This document shows positions 25,589 to 34,179 of a DNA stretch of 64,000 bases, one piece after another. The notes beneath the pieces are model-generated. The model was not told the DNA's origin. It ran no database searches and saw nothing but the letters and a program-made list of their open reading frames with translations. The position numbers and the translations under genes were made by a program. The DNA is from Ruegeria aquimaris (GTDB taxonomy: Bacteria > Pseudomonadota > Alphaproteobacteria > Rhodobacterales > Rhodobacteraceae), in assembly GCF_025751555.1 (NCBI RefSeq), contig NZ_JAOWLB010000008.1, positions 96,616 through 160,615 on the forward strand. The letters are read 5' to 3'. Numbering within the stretch: the first letter of the stretch is position 1; the number at the start of each line of letters is the position of its first letter.

Positions 25589-26956
25589 TCAGGACCTTGG
25601 CAGAACCAGCCGGGCCTCCAGCCCCGGGCTTGCATTGCGGGCCTCGAAGACGCCGCCATGCATCCGGGCAATGGCCGCCGCCAGCGCCAGACCAAGGCCC
25701 GAGTTACCCCCGGTCCGCGACGGGTCGAGCGTGACGAAAGGCTGCGTCAGGCGCTCCAGATCGGTCTCTGGCACGCCCGGGCCATGATCGCGCACCGACA
25801 GGATGACCGCATCCTCGGCGGCGGTGGTGTGCAACGCCACCTCGGTGCCGTCCGGCGCATAGCGCAACGCATTGTCGAGCAGGTTCGACAGCGCCTGCGC
25901 CAGCAAGGCGCGGTGACCCGGCAGGATGGCCGGGTCCGTCTCGACCGTGAGTGTGACGCCATTCTCTTGCGCCAGCGGTTCATAGAATTCAGCCACGTCG
26001 CGGGCCAGAGCCGCCAGATCCACGGCTTCGAACTCTTCCCTTCCCAGCCCCGCCTCGGCGCGCGAGATTTCGGTCAGCTGTGAAAACACCCTGAGCAGGT
26101 GGTCGACCTCGGCCAGCGCGCGGGCGGCGTCCGCATCCCGCTCGGCATCGGCCCGGCTGGGGTCGGTCAGGGCCTCGACCTTTTGGCGCAGGCGCGACAA
26201 GGGTGAGCGCAGGTCATGCGCGATCGAATTCGAGGTGGTCCGCAGATGGCCAACCAGTTCCTCGATCCGGTCCAGCATCTCGTTCAGGGTTCCGGCCATG
26301 CGGTCGAATTCATCCCCGGTTCCGCGCAGGGGAATGCGACGCGTCAGGTCGCCCGAGACGATTTCGGCGGCGGTGCGCGAGATGTCCTTGAACCGGGAAA
26401 ACACCAGCCGCGTCAGAAACCAGCCGGTCAGCAGGCTGAGCGCCAGCGCGGCCAGCAGCGCCAGACCGACCGAGCGCAACAGCACCCGGTCAAACTGTCG
26501 CCGGGCGGAGGCGTCGCGCCCAACCAACAGCCGTTCACCACCGGGCAGCCGGATCGAGGCTGTAGAGACCGGGACGTTCTCGCCGGATTCGGTACGGATA
26601 AGGTCCAGTTCGACCCAACCGCTGCCCGGTTCCACATCGGGGGGCCAGCGCACGAGGTTTCCGGCAAGCACGATGCCAAACGGATCGGTCAGCAGATAGA
26701 GCGCGTCGCGCTCGGCGGCATCCTGGGTGCGGCGTTCGATGGCCTCGGTCAGCCCGAATATACCGCGCCGCTGGTACTCGTCGGACAGACCAGCCAGTTC
26801 GGCGGTGACTACCGAGCGCGTCTCGCCCGCGATGGTGCGGTTTGCGGTGACATAGACCAGCGCCAGCACGGCCGCAGTCAGAAGCGTGCTCAGCACCATG
26901 CTGAGCAGCACCAGCCGTGTTCTGGCATTTCGCATGATACCCAAGGACTTACCCAT
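25589..26956 (-). CDS. two-component sensor histidine kinase
   Basis: 455 residues from the ATG at 26956, which overlaps the end of the regulator gene by 8 bp; an alternative start at 26935 loses 7 residues. Two membrane helices (about 13-36 and 162-184) enclose a periplasmic sensor domain of ~125 residues; a HAMP region follows. The phosphoacceptor is His247 in SIAHDLRSPLSRL, and the ATPase lobes show N box NLLDNALRYAPDG, G1 DHGPGVP and G2 GNSGLGLALA. It pairs with the upstream OmpR-type regulator and follows an HtrA protease, so envelope or periplasmic stress sensing is likely. It converges on the ParA gene with only 2 bp between stops. Confidence 0.93.
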   Translation of the reverse strand: MGKSLGIMRNARTRLVLLSMVLSTLLTAAVLALVYVTANRTIAGETRSVVTAELAGLSDEYQRRGIFGLTEAIERRTQDAAERDALYLLTDPFGIVLAGNLVRWPPDVEPGSGWVELDLIRTESGENVPVSTASIRLPGGERLLVGRDASARRQFDRVLLRSVGLALLAALALSLLTGWFLTRLVFSRFKDISRTAAEIVSGDLTRRIPLRGTGDEFDRMAGTLNEMLDRIEELVGHLRTTSNSIAHDLRSPLSRLRQKVEALTDPSRADAERDADAARALAEVDHLLRVFSQLTEISRAEAGLGREEFEAVDLAALARDVAEFYEPLAQENGVTLTVETDPAILPGHRALLAQALSNLLDNALRYAPDGTEVALHTTAAEDAVILSVRDHGPGVPETDLERLTQPFVTLDPSRTGGNSGLGLALAAAIARMHGGVFEARNASPGLEARLVLPRS

Positions 26957-27629
26957 CAGAGATCATGTAGCCCGCGCCACGCACGGTCTCGATCAGAGGG
27001 GTATCGGCGCCCTCGTCGATCTGCCGGCGGAGTTTCGAGATATGGACATCCACGATGTTGGTGTTGGGGTCGAAATGATAGTCCCAGACGCCTTCGAGCA
27101 GCATGGTCCGGGTCACCACGCGGTTCTTGCGGCGCAGAAAGAATTCCAGGATCTGGAATTCGCGCGGGGTCAGGGTGATGTCGCGCCCACCTCGGGTCAC
27201 TCTGCGGCGCAGCAGATCCATTTCCAGATCCCGGCAGGAAAGTGTCGCGGCTTCCTGCGTGTCCTTGGGACGTCTCAACAGGGCTTCTATGCGGGCCAGA
27301 AGTTCTTGAAAGGAAAAGGGTTTCACCAGATAGTCATCGGCGCCTGCGCGCAGCCCTTTGACGCGTTCATCGACCGCGCTCATCGCGGTCAGCATGATAA
27401 CGGGGGTTTTCAACCCGGCGGCGCGGATCGACTTGATCAGAGACAGGCCGTCGAGGCCCGGCAGCATCCGGTCCAGCACCACCGCGTCAAACCCGCCATC
27501 GGTTGCGTGAAACAACCCCTCGCGCCCGTCGGCGGCGCTCTCCACGGCAAAGCCTTCCTCGGTAAAGCCCTTGGCCAGAAACTCACGGGTCTCGTCATCG
27601 TCTTCGACGATCAGAACACGTCGGCTCAT
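26949..27629 (-). CDS. OmpR/PhoB-family response regulator
   Basis: 226 residues from 27629 (MSRRVLIVEDDDETREF); an in-frame ATG 102 bp upstream would add sequence lying over intergenic hairpins. The receiver domain has the acidic pocket VEDDD, phosphoacceptor Asp53 (VVLDRMLPGLDG) and Lys103 (YLVKPF). The C-terminal winged helix is the OmpR type, with recognition-helix region NTNIVDVHISKLRRQID. It lies between htrA and the kinase, all on the minus strand, and likely controls htrA; candidate 11-bp-phased repeats lie upstream of htrA. A GC-rich hairpin separates it from htrA. Confidence 0.93.
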   Translation of the reverse strand: MSRRVLIVEDDDETREFLAKGFTEEGFAVESAADGREGLFHATDGGFDAVVLDRMLPGLDGLSLIKSIRAAGLKTPVIMLTAMSAVDERVKGLRAGADDYLVKPFSFQELLARIEALLRRPKDTQEAATLSCRDLEMDLLRRRVTRGGRDITLTPREFQILEFFLRRKNRVVTRTMLLEGVWDYHFDPNTNIVDVHISKLRRQIDEGADTPLIETVRGAGYMISDG

Positions 27630-27685
27630 GTAATTCCGGTCCTTGTTTTTGTCAGGATATATCCAAGACAATCCGCAAATGCACG

Positions 27686-27715
27686 CGCCGGGCGCGGATG
27701 GGGTCGCGCCCGGCG
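27686..27715 (-). other. GC-rich hairpin upstream of response regulator
   Basis: An 11-bp perfect stem (CGCCGGGCGCG / CGCGCCCGGCG) with an 8-nt loop lies 57 bp upstream of the regulator start. It is without a T-run, so it may be an attenuator, an RNA-stability element or part of the leader. Confidence 0.45.
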
Positions 27716-27750
27716 TGCCCGGGACAGGCATGAGATACCCGGGCGGTGCA

Positions 27751-27798
27751 CTGCCGCCGCGCCAACAAGTGACTTGAGTGGTGGCGGCGCGGCGGCAG
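27751..27798 (-). terminator. hairpin just after htrA, possible partial terminator
   Basis: A 13-bp perfect stem (CTGCCGCCGCGCC / GGCGCGGCGGCAG) with a 22-nt loop begins 8 bp beyond the htrA stop. There is no T-tract on the downstream side, so it could stabilise the htrA mRNA end while allowing some read-through into the regulator and kinase. Confidence 0.5.
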
Positions 27799-27805
27799 CG
27801 GGGGA

Positions 27806-29242
27806 TCAGGCCAGTCGCACGGCGACAAACAAACGGTTGCCGTCGCGATTGATCAGAACCAGTGCCGGGTCGGTCTTTTCCTTGCCTAGTGCGGCCTTGA
27901 GCGCGGCCGGGCTGTCGGTATCGGTTCCGCCCACCCGTAGGATCACGTCACCCCGGCGCAGCCCCGCCTGCGCTGCGGGGCCATTGGCGTCGATGTCGGT
28001 GACGAGCACACCGCTGACATCGCTGCCAACCCCGGCCTGTGCCCGCATATCGTCGGTCAGCGGCGCCACGGTCAGGCCCAAGGCCGGCGTCTCGGCCGGA
28101 TCGGCGGGGGCAACCCCGCTGGCCGAGGCCGATTGCTGATGCTGGCCGATGGTCACCGTCACATCCTGTGCCTTGCCGTTTCGGATGACCCGGACATTGG
28201 CCTTGGTCCCGATCTCGGTGGCGCCGACCAGACGCGGCAGGTCAGAGCTGGATTTCACGTCCTTGCCTTCGAAGGCCACGATCACGTCGCCCGGGTTCAG
28301 GTTGCCATCAGCGGGGCTGTCCTCGACCACATCCGAGACCAGGGCGCCGTTTGGACTGTCCAGCCCCATGGCGGCGGCGATATCGGCGCCGACGTTCTGA
28401 ATCGACACGCCCAGCCAGCCACGGTCAACCTGGCCGTCCTCGCGCAGATCGTCGATCACATGCTCGACGATGTTCGAGGTGACGGCAAATCCCAGGCCCA
28501 CCGAGCCGCCCGTCGGCGAATAGATGGCCGAGTTTACACCCACGACCTCGCCCTCCATGTTGAAGAGCGGCCCGCCCGAGTTGCCCTTGTTGATGGCGGC
28601 ATCGGTCTGGATGAATTCGGCATAAGGCCCGTCCGAGATGTTGCGCCCCTTGGCCGACACGATGCCGGTGGTGACGGTGGAACTGAGACCAAAGGGGTTG
28701 CCGACGGCCACCACATCCTCGCCCACGCGGATGGCGTCGCTGTCGCCCAGAGTGACCGCAGGCAGATCCACACCGGCCTCAATGCGAAGCAGCGCCAGGT
28801 CGGTCAGCGGATCGGTACCAACCACTTCGGCGGTGAACTCGCGATCGTCGCTGAGCCGGACAGTCACCTTGTCTGCGCCTTCGACCACGTGGTTATTGGT
28901 GACGATATAGCCCTCGGCGTCGAGGATGAAGCCAGACCCCAAGCCCTGTCGCGGGCCGCTCTGCGGCGGTTGCATTCCGCCGGGTCCGCCGAACCGGTGG
29001 AAGAACTCTTCAAACGGTGTGCCTTCGAACGGGTTGGGTTGGCCCTTCATCTGCTGCGGCCTGGCCTCTTCCGAGGCCAGAACGGTAACCACCGCGGGCG
29101 AGACGCGCTCAACCAGATCGGCCAGCGCCTCGTCAGCCAGGCCGGGCAGGGCGGTCGAGCCCAAAAGCAGCGCGCCCAGGACAGGGGCGGCGGCCCAGTT
29201 CGGAAGCGAAGGGTTCAGTTTGCGGGACATGCGAATGCTCAT
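27806..29242 (-). CDS. Do-family periplasmic serine protease (HtrA/DegP-like)
   Basis: 478 residues with an N-terminal signal region (hydrophobic about residues 18-36). The trypsin-like domain carries the complete triad: His118 (TNNHVVEGAD), Asp148 (TDLALLRI) and Ser212 (GNSGGPLF). Two PDZ domains follow (about residues 285-375 with GWLGVSIQNV; and 395-478 with GVLVTDIDANGPAAQAGLRRGDVILRVG). HtrA proteins degrade or refold damaged periplasmic proteins. A GGAGAA ribosome-binding site precedes the start. Downstream on the same strand are an OmpR-type regulator and kinase, an arrangement seen with mucD/degP-type stress operons. Confidence 0.95.
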   Translation of the reverse strand: MSIRMSRKLNPSLPNWAAAPVLGALLLGSTALPGLADEALADLVERVSPAVVTVLASEEARPQQMKGQPNPFEGTPFEEFFHRFGGPGGMQPPQSGPRQGLGSGFILDAEGYIVTNNHVVEGADKVTVRLSDDREFTAEVVGTDPLTDLALLRIEAGVDLPAVTLGDSDAIRVGEDVVAVGNPFGLSSTVTTGIVSAKGRNISDGPYAEFIQTDAAINKGNSGGPLFNMEGEVVGVNSAIYSPTGGSVGLGFAVTSNIVEHVIDDLREDGQVDRGWLGVSIQNVGADIAAAMGLDSPNGALVSDVVEDSPADGNLNPGDVIVAFEGKDVKSSSDLPRLVGATEIGTKANVRVIRNGKAQDVTVTIGQHQQSASASGVAPADPAETPALGLTVAPLTDDMRAQAGVGSDVSGVLVTDIDANGPAAQAGLRRGDVILRVGGTDTDSPAALKAALGKEKTDPALVLINRDGNRLFVAVRLA

Positions 29243-29302
29243 CTTGTTCTCCTGTCAGTGTCCCGGTTGGCCCGGGTCTGACAAAAGGAATAAGCCCGCA
29301 GT

Positions 29303-29342
29303 CTGATCCTTTGCTGATCCTCGGATTAAGATTCGTTAATCC
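29303..29342. promoter_or_regulatory. candidate response-regulator site upstream of htrA
   Basis: CTGATCCT occurs twice in direct orientation (29303-29310 and 29314-29321), start to start 11 bp, the phasing used by OmpR/PhoB-family regulators. Immediately beside it is the inverted repeat GGATTAA-N6-TTAATCC (29323-29342). Both lie 60-100 bp upstream of the htrA start and just past the stop of the M20 peptidase gene. Confidence 0.5.
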
Positions 29343-29346
29343 GGCT

Positions 29347-30720
29347 TCATTTGTCCGGCGGGGTCGCGCCGATATCCCAAAAGAGCCCCGCCATGACCTG
29401 TGTCGCCTGCCGCATCGTCGGGGCAAGGACATGTTCGTCGGGCGCGTGCTGGTTGCAGCCCGCATAGGAATGCGGCACCCAGATGGTGGGCAGCCCCAGG
29501 ATGTCCGAGAAACACTCGTTGGGCAGCGAGCCGCCGAGATTGGGCAATACATGCGGGGCGGTGCCCACGGTTTCCGCGACCGAGGCGATGGCGAAGCGGG
29601 CCCAGGGATGGCCGGGGTCCAGCCGGGTGGCGGTGAACGGCAACTCGTCGCTGTCGACAATCTCGACCATGGGGAACCCTTGCCGGTCCAGATGCGCGCG
29701 CAGGGCGGGCAGGATGGCGTCTGGCCGGGTGCCGACCACAAAGCGCAGCTGGCAGGTGGCGCGCGCATCGCCCGCGATGGCATTCACCGGCGCCTCGGGC
29801 ACGCCAGCGGTCATCGCGAGGATGGCGAAGGAATTCCAGCCATAGACGCGCTCGGCTGCGCTCAGCCCCGGTTCGCCCCAGTTGGGGTCGGCGCCGGCGG
29901 GCTCGGGCAGGGCGGCCAGCACCGCCCGGATCTCGTCGGTCAGGCTGTCGGGGCGCCATTCCGGTACCCGGATCGCGCCACGCGCATCGGTGATGCAGGC
30001 CAGCGCCTGCGCCAGGATCATCGCCGGGTCGGCCAGCAGGCCGCCCCAGTTGCCGGAATGATGCGCGCCGGGGCGCAGGCGCACCCGCAGGTCAAAGTTG
30101 AGCGCCCCGCGCGCGCCCATGAAGATCGTCGGATGCGCGGGGTCCAGCCGTGGCCCGTCGGAGGCGATCAGCACATCCGCCTGCAAGGCCTCCGCCTCGG
30201 TCCGGCAGAGGTCGGCCAGCCCGGGAGAGCCGATCTCTTCGCCCATTTCGATCAGCAGTTTCAGGTTGAACCCCAACCGCCCCCGTTCGGCCAACACGGC
30301 GCGCAGCGCGGTCAGGTTGACCAGATGCTGGCCCTTGTTGTCGGCGCTACCCCGGCCATAAAACCGGTCACCCCGCTGGGTCAGCTTGAACGGGCGCAGC
30401 CCATTGGCCCATGCATCGGTCTGGGCGCGGGTGACATCGCCGTGGCCATAGCTGAGCACCGTCGGCAAGTCCGGCGCTTCGATCCGTTCGGCCAGCAGAA
30501 ACGGCGCGCCACCGGGGGCAGGGTTGGGCAAAAGGCGCGCGGTCATGCCAAGTGCGACCAGATGCGGAGCCAGCGCTTCGGTCAGATAGGCATGCAGCGC
30601 TTCGCCACGCCCTGGCACCTGGCTCTCGGTTTCCTGCGCGACCAGCACCGCCAGATCCCGCCAGAATTGGCCGCTGTCAAACCCCTGTTCCGCCCGTACA
30701 ATCGCCTGTTGCCTGCTCAT
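29347..30720 (-). CDS. M20-family metallopeptidase (dipeptidase-like)
   Basis: 457 residues, cytoplasmic (no signal peptide). Zinc ligands and catalytic residues of the M20 fold are visible: SYGHGDVTR (His and catalytic Asp), RGSADNKGQH (bridging Asp), EMGEEIGSPG (general base Glu and ligand Glu), and a late PHSYAGCNQHAPDEHV segment with the last histidine ligand. The central dimerisation domain begins near GARGALNFDLRVRLRPGAHHSGNWGG. These enzymes hydrolyse dipeptides or N-acyl amino acids. The gene starts 9 bp after the CobW-like GTPase and belongs to the amidohydrolase-CobW-M20 operon. Confidence 0.92.
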   Translation of the reverse strand: MSRQQAIVRAEQGFDSGQFWRDLAVLVAQETESQVPGRGEALHAYLTEALAPHLVALGMTARLLPNPAPGGAPFLLAERIEAPDLPTVLSYGHGDVTRAQTDAWANGLRPFKLTQRGDRFYGRGSADNKGQHLVNLTALRAVLAERGRLGFNLKLLIEMGEEIGSPGLADLCRTEAEALQADVLIASDGPRLDPAHPTIFMGARGALNFDLRVRLRPGAHHSGNWGGLLADPAMILAQALACITDARGAIRVPEWRPDSLTDEIRAVLAALPEPAGADPNWGEPGLSAAERVYGWNSFAILAMTAGVPEAPVNAIAGDARATCQLRFVVGTRPDAILPALRAHLDRQGFPMVEIVDSDELPFTATRLDPGHPWARFAIASVAETVGTAPHVLPNLGGSLPNECFSDILGLPTIWVPHSYAGCNQHAPDEHVLAPTMRQATQVMAGLFWDIGATPPDK

Positions 30721-30729
30721 GTCACGCCC

Positions 30730-31590
30730 CTAGCTGTTCCACCATGCCTCAATGTCCTTCGGGGTGATCCGGCTCGCAAGGCCCAGAGCGACCAGCCCCG
30801 CGGTCGCGGTCTGCGCCGGGCGCAGATCGGCATGGGCGCCGACCACATGCACCTCGGTCATGCCATCGGGACCAGGGACAAAGCCCTTCAGCCGGTAGAT
30901 CGCCGCCGGGCGTGTGGAGAGCTTGTCGCGCAAGGCGTCCCGGGTCATGGGCGCGGGCGCGGCGCAGGACCAGCCGCAATAGGCGGGATGTGCCGCACTT
31001 GTTGCCGATCCCGGGCGCGGCATCACATCAAAGAGCAGCGGCGCCAGCGCGCTATCCTGGGGCAGAGGCAAAGGCGCGGCAATCCCGGCCGCTGCCAGCG
31101 CCCGCGCCAGTTCGGGATCGGGGGTCGGCGTCTTCGTCAGCAACAGCAGGTCCGCCACCCGCATCTGCTGCGCCACCTGCGGCGCGATCAGCGGATCGGC
31201 CAGCAGTGCGGCGGCGTTCAACCCGTCAACCAGTGTCACGATACCGGCATAGCTCAGGTCCGGCTCGGCCTTGGCGGCATTGGCGATGGCTGCCGGGTCG
31301 GCGATACCGCTGGCCTCGATCACCAGGTGATCGGGGCGCGGGCTGCGGTCCAGCGCATCACCCAGCGCCAGGAACAGGTCCGCCCCCATGGTGCAGCAGA
31401 CGCAGCCATTGGTCAGTGCGATGGTATCCTCGCCCATCGCGGCGATCAGGCCAGCGTCGATATTGATGGCGCCGAAATCGTTGACCATCACCAACAGGCG
31501 CAGCCCGTGATCCTCGGCCAGCAGGCGGTTGATCAGCGTGGTCTTGCCCGCGCCCAGATAGCCAGAGATGACGGTGAGCGGCAGACGCAT
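30730..31590 (-). CDS. COG0523/CobW-family GTPase, putative metallochaperone
   Basis: 286 residues. The G3E GTPase signatures are clear: Walker A GYLGAGKTTLINRLL (residues ~9-23), the metal-binding C-x-C-C motif in NGCVCCTMGAD, Walker B EASGIADP, and an NKxD-equivalent region that appears altered (LLLLTKTPTPD). The C-terminal CobW_C domain is short and lacks the histidine-rich loop of many members. COG0523 proteins deliver zinc, cobalt or other metals to client enzymes. Its ATG overlaps the stop of a probable metal-dependent amidohydrolase (ATGA) and it is followed by an M20 metallopeptidase, making those two enzymes candidate clients. No Zur-like box was recognised upstream of the operon. 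Confidence 0.9.
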   Translation of the reverse strand: MRLPLTVISGYLGAGKTTLINRLLAEDHGLRLLVMVNDFGAINIDAGLIAAMGEDTIALTNGCVCCTMGADLFLALGDALDRSPRPDHLVIEASGIADPAAIANAAKAEPDLSYAGIVTLVDGLNAAALLADPLIAPQVAQQMRVADLLLLTKTPTPDPELARALAAAGIAAPLPLPQDSALAPLLFDVMPRPGSATSAAHPAYCGWSCAAPAPMTRDALRDKLSTRPAAIYRLKGFVPGPDGMTEVHVVGAHADLRPAQTATAGLVALGLASRITPKDIEAWWNS

Positions 31591-33218
31591 CAGATCAGGT
31601 TCACCCGACCGCCCGACACGGTACCCAGCACCGGCACATCCTTCAGTGCCATCGGATCGACCTCGGTTGGATCCGCGCCCAGCACGGCGAAATCTGCGAT
31701 CTTGCCGGTTTCGATAGAGCCGATCTCGGCATCGAGTTTCAGCGTATAGGCCGCGCCAAGGGTGATGGCGTAAAGCGCCTCGTCCACCGTGATCCGCTGC
31801 TCCGCGCCCAACGTCCGGCCCGACATGGTCTGGCGGTTGACCGCGCACCAGGCGGTAAAGAGCGGCCCCATCGAGGTCACCGGCGCATCGGAATGGATTG
31901 CCAGATGGACACCTGCATCCAGCGCCGAACGGGCGGCGTCCATGCGGGTGGCGCGATCCTCGCCGATGGTGAGCGCGGCGTGCTGGTCGCCAAAGAACCA
32001 GATGTGGTTCGAGAAGATATTGGTACATACACCCATTTCCGCACAGCGACGGAATTGATCGGGCCCCATCATCTGGCAATGCTGCAAGACATGCCGCGCA
32101 CCTAGCCAGGGATGGGCGCGGCCTGCGGCCTCGAGCGCGTCGAGCGTGACCGAGGAGGCTTCGTCGCCGTTCACATGGATATGCATCTGCACGCCATGTT
32201 CCTGCATCGCGGCGCAAAGTTCGTGGATCAGGGCGGGTGGCGTGTTCCAGATCCCGTTGGGTTGGCCGCCGACATAGCCCGGCCATTTCACCCGCGCGGT
32301 CCAACCCTGGATCGAGCCGTCGGTCATCAGCTTGACCGCCCCCAGGCGAAGCTTGTCGGTGGAGTTCCCGCGCAGCGCCACGGCGCGTTTGGCGATGTCC
32401 TGCGGCGCGGCCCCGATTGCGCCCAGCACCGGCACGATGCGCAGGGCAAACCCCGGGTCCGAGGTGACGGCCAGCAGCGCGCCCAGGTCTTCGTCCTGCA
32501 TCTCCGAGAACAGGTCCGTCACCGTGGTAACGCCCGCATGTTTGCAGACATCCCCATAGGCGCGGATCGCGCTCTCTTTTTGCGACAACCCGCGAAAATC
32601 GACGCCGGTGCGCCGCATCACCGGGAACATGGCGGCCATTTCCTGCAATTCACCGGTGGGCTCGCCATCCACGCCCTTGACCACGCCTTCGACATTGGTG
32701 TCGCGACTGTAACCGGCCATCTCCAGTGCTATGCTGTTGGCGCAGAGCAGATGAAAGTTCGAGAACATCACGACAACCGGCCGGTCCGACGCGATCTGGT
32801 CCAGATGATGCCGGTTCAGCCGTTCGGTGGGCAGAAAGATCGGATCGAACCCCCAGGCGATCAGCGGCTGGCCCTCGGGCAGGGTGGCGCTGTATTCCCG
32901 CAGGCGGGCGACCACGGCGCCGATATCGGTCATGCCCTTGTGCAGGTGGCCTTGCGGGTCGATCCGGTCGTGATACCCGGCATAGGCAAACTCCCACATC
33001 GCTCCGGCCATCATGTGCGCGTGTCCCTCGACAAGGCCCGGCATCAGCACGGCATGCGCCAGGCTGTCGTCACGGGCCACCGGCCCCCAGGCATCGGCAC
33101 AATTGGCGCCGCCGACCGCCAGAATCTTGCCGTCGCGCACCGCGACATGGGTTGCGACCGGTCTGCTCGGATCCATGGTAATGATTTTCTGCGCTGCAAA
33201 TACGGTGATGCCTGACAT
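31590..33218 (-). CDS. amidohydrolase family protein (YtcJ-like)
   Basis: 542 residues, the typical length of the YtcJ / N-substituted formamide deformylase-like branch of the amidohydrolase superfamily. The metal-binding H-x-H motif is in PGLVEGHAHMM (about residues 58-68); further ligands are expected in MHIHVNGDEA and AIHSDAPV. The N-terminal composite beta-sandwich (FAAQKIITMDPSRPVATHVAVRDGKILAVGG) and C-terminal SIETGKIADFAVLGADP are diagnostic. No signal peptide. Substrate unknown. It is the first gene of an operon with the COG0523 GTPase and the M20 peptidase. Confidence 0.9.
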   Translation of the reverse strand: MSGITVFAAQKIITMDPSRPVATHVAVRDGKILAVGGANCADAWGPVARDDSLAHAVLMPGLVEGHAHMMAGAMWEFAYAGYHDRIDPQGHLHKGMTDIGAVVARLREYSATLPEGQPLIAWGFDPIFLPTERLNRHHLDQIASDRPVVVMFSNFHLLCANSIALEMAGYSRDTNVEGVVKGVDGEPTGELQEMAAMFPVMRRTGVDFRGLSQKESAIRAYGDVCKHAGVTTVTDLFSEMQDEDLGALLAVTSDPGFALRIVPVLGAIGAAPQDIAKRAVALRGNSTDKLRLGAVKLMTDGSIQGWTARVKWPGYVGGQPNGIWNTPPALIHELCAAMQEHGVQMHIHVNGDEASSVTLDALEAAGRAHPWLGARHVLQHCQMMGPDQFRRCAEMGVCTNIFSNHIWFFGDQHAALTIGEDRATRMDAARSALDAGVHLAIHSDAPVTSMGPLFTAWCAVNRQTMSGRTLGAEQRITVDEALYAITLGAAYTLKLDAEIGSIETGKIADFAVLGADPTEVDPMALKDVPVLGTVSGGRVNLI

Positions 33219-34179
33219 CTCGATTTCTCCCTGACCTGCAAAAGGGGTAGCTTGCGCTTGGGCGGCTGTAAATTGATATCCCCGCAGTCGATGGACCGCG
33301 TCCGGTCGCGATCCCGCCCGTTCTGGTTGCTGCTCTTTGCTTCTTTGGCAGAGGTCTCTTGCGGCGGCGAGATCCAGGGGCTGTTTCCCCGCCGCGCTAT
33401 TTCAACGCGGAATACACCTTGCAAAACCATGTCCTGACCTGCCGGCAACGCCCCCGGGATCAAGCCCCGATGAGTCGCCGTCAGGCGGTTCAGGGCACTT
33501 GATTCGAACAGAAAACCGGGCCGATTGTTTGAAGATCGGAGAAAAAAAACAGTGTTTCTCGTGATTGATTACGAATGGGGCGACAAATTGGGGCGAAATC
33601 GTGGCGGCTCGATCCCGCGCTGCTGTGGATGCCACAATCTTGCCACTGTCTTCAAAAAGGAAACAAAAGCATGTACCTCGAATGGCGAGAATATTCCGCG
33701 GTCGACGGGAAGCCAAGAAACGTTAGGGTTTTCCCCGAATTTCACTAAAATTCATAGAAACAATTTTCAACCCTTGGGTGTGGGCCTGCGGCGGGCGGGT
33801 CGGATGAGGGGCGAGCGCGGCGGGAAATGTGGCAAATTCTGGACCTTTTTTCCCTTTGTGCCCCGATGCGCGTCCGGTATTTATGGATGCAGCCCATCTG
33901 GGGGGCGATGTTTGTTGGTCACGGGGGCGACCGCACCGAAATTGCGTCATTCGGGCGCGAGAAGATGTGTGATCGCACGGCGGCAGGGGTCGTCGGTGAT
34001 GTAGGGAGACGTGCGCGCATTGCACAGTTGTCCTTGCTTCATGTTGCTTTCAAGCAGCCTTTCTCGGTTCCCCGGGCGAACGTTTCCGGTGCTGTCGCTG
34101 CCAGGCCGTCATCGCCGCGTTTAAACTTGTTTTCCGCAGGGGTGCGGATCGGCGCAGTTGCGTCGGGAAGGAGAATGGT
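33219..34179. other. 961-bp nearly gene-free region upstream of RTX-Hint gene
   Basis: The long 5' region between divergent genes includes an AT-rich core at about 33,500-33,780 that contrasts with the GC-rich surroundings, including an imperfect dyad GAATTTCACTAAAATTC (33737-33753). A weak 25-codon ORF lies at 33671. Plus-strand frames around 33,525-34,300 do not resemble known proteins and one overlaps the RTX start. Likely contains the RTX promoter and a long leader; a GAAGGAGAATGGT ribosome-binding site sits just before 34180. Confidence 0.5.
33671..33748 (+). CDS. possible 25-codon small ORF
   Basis: The frame starts ATG-TAC-CTC-GAA and ends TAA, encoding a 25-residue peptide beginning MYLEWREYSAVDGKPRN. 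An AAGGA sits 9 bp before the ATG. It lies in the AT-rich stretch without neighbours on its strand. No homologue is recognised; it may be a chance ORF. Confidence 0.2.
   Translation: MYLEWREYSAVDGKPRNVRVFPEFH

Noticed and set aside
29311..31749. 812-residue plus-strand open frame
   Set aside because: Antisense to the M20 peptidase and the CobW-like gene, composed of Gly/Arg/Gln-rich low-complexity sequence.
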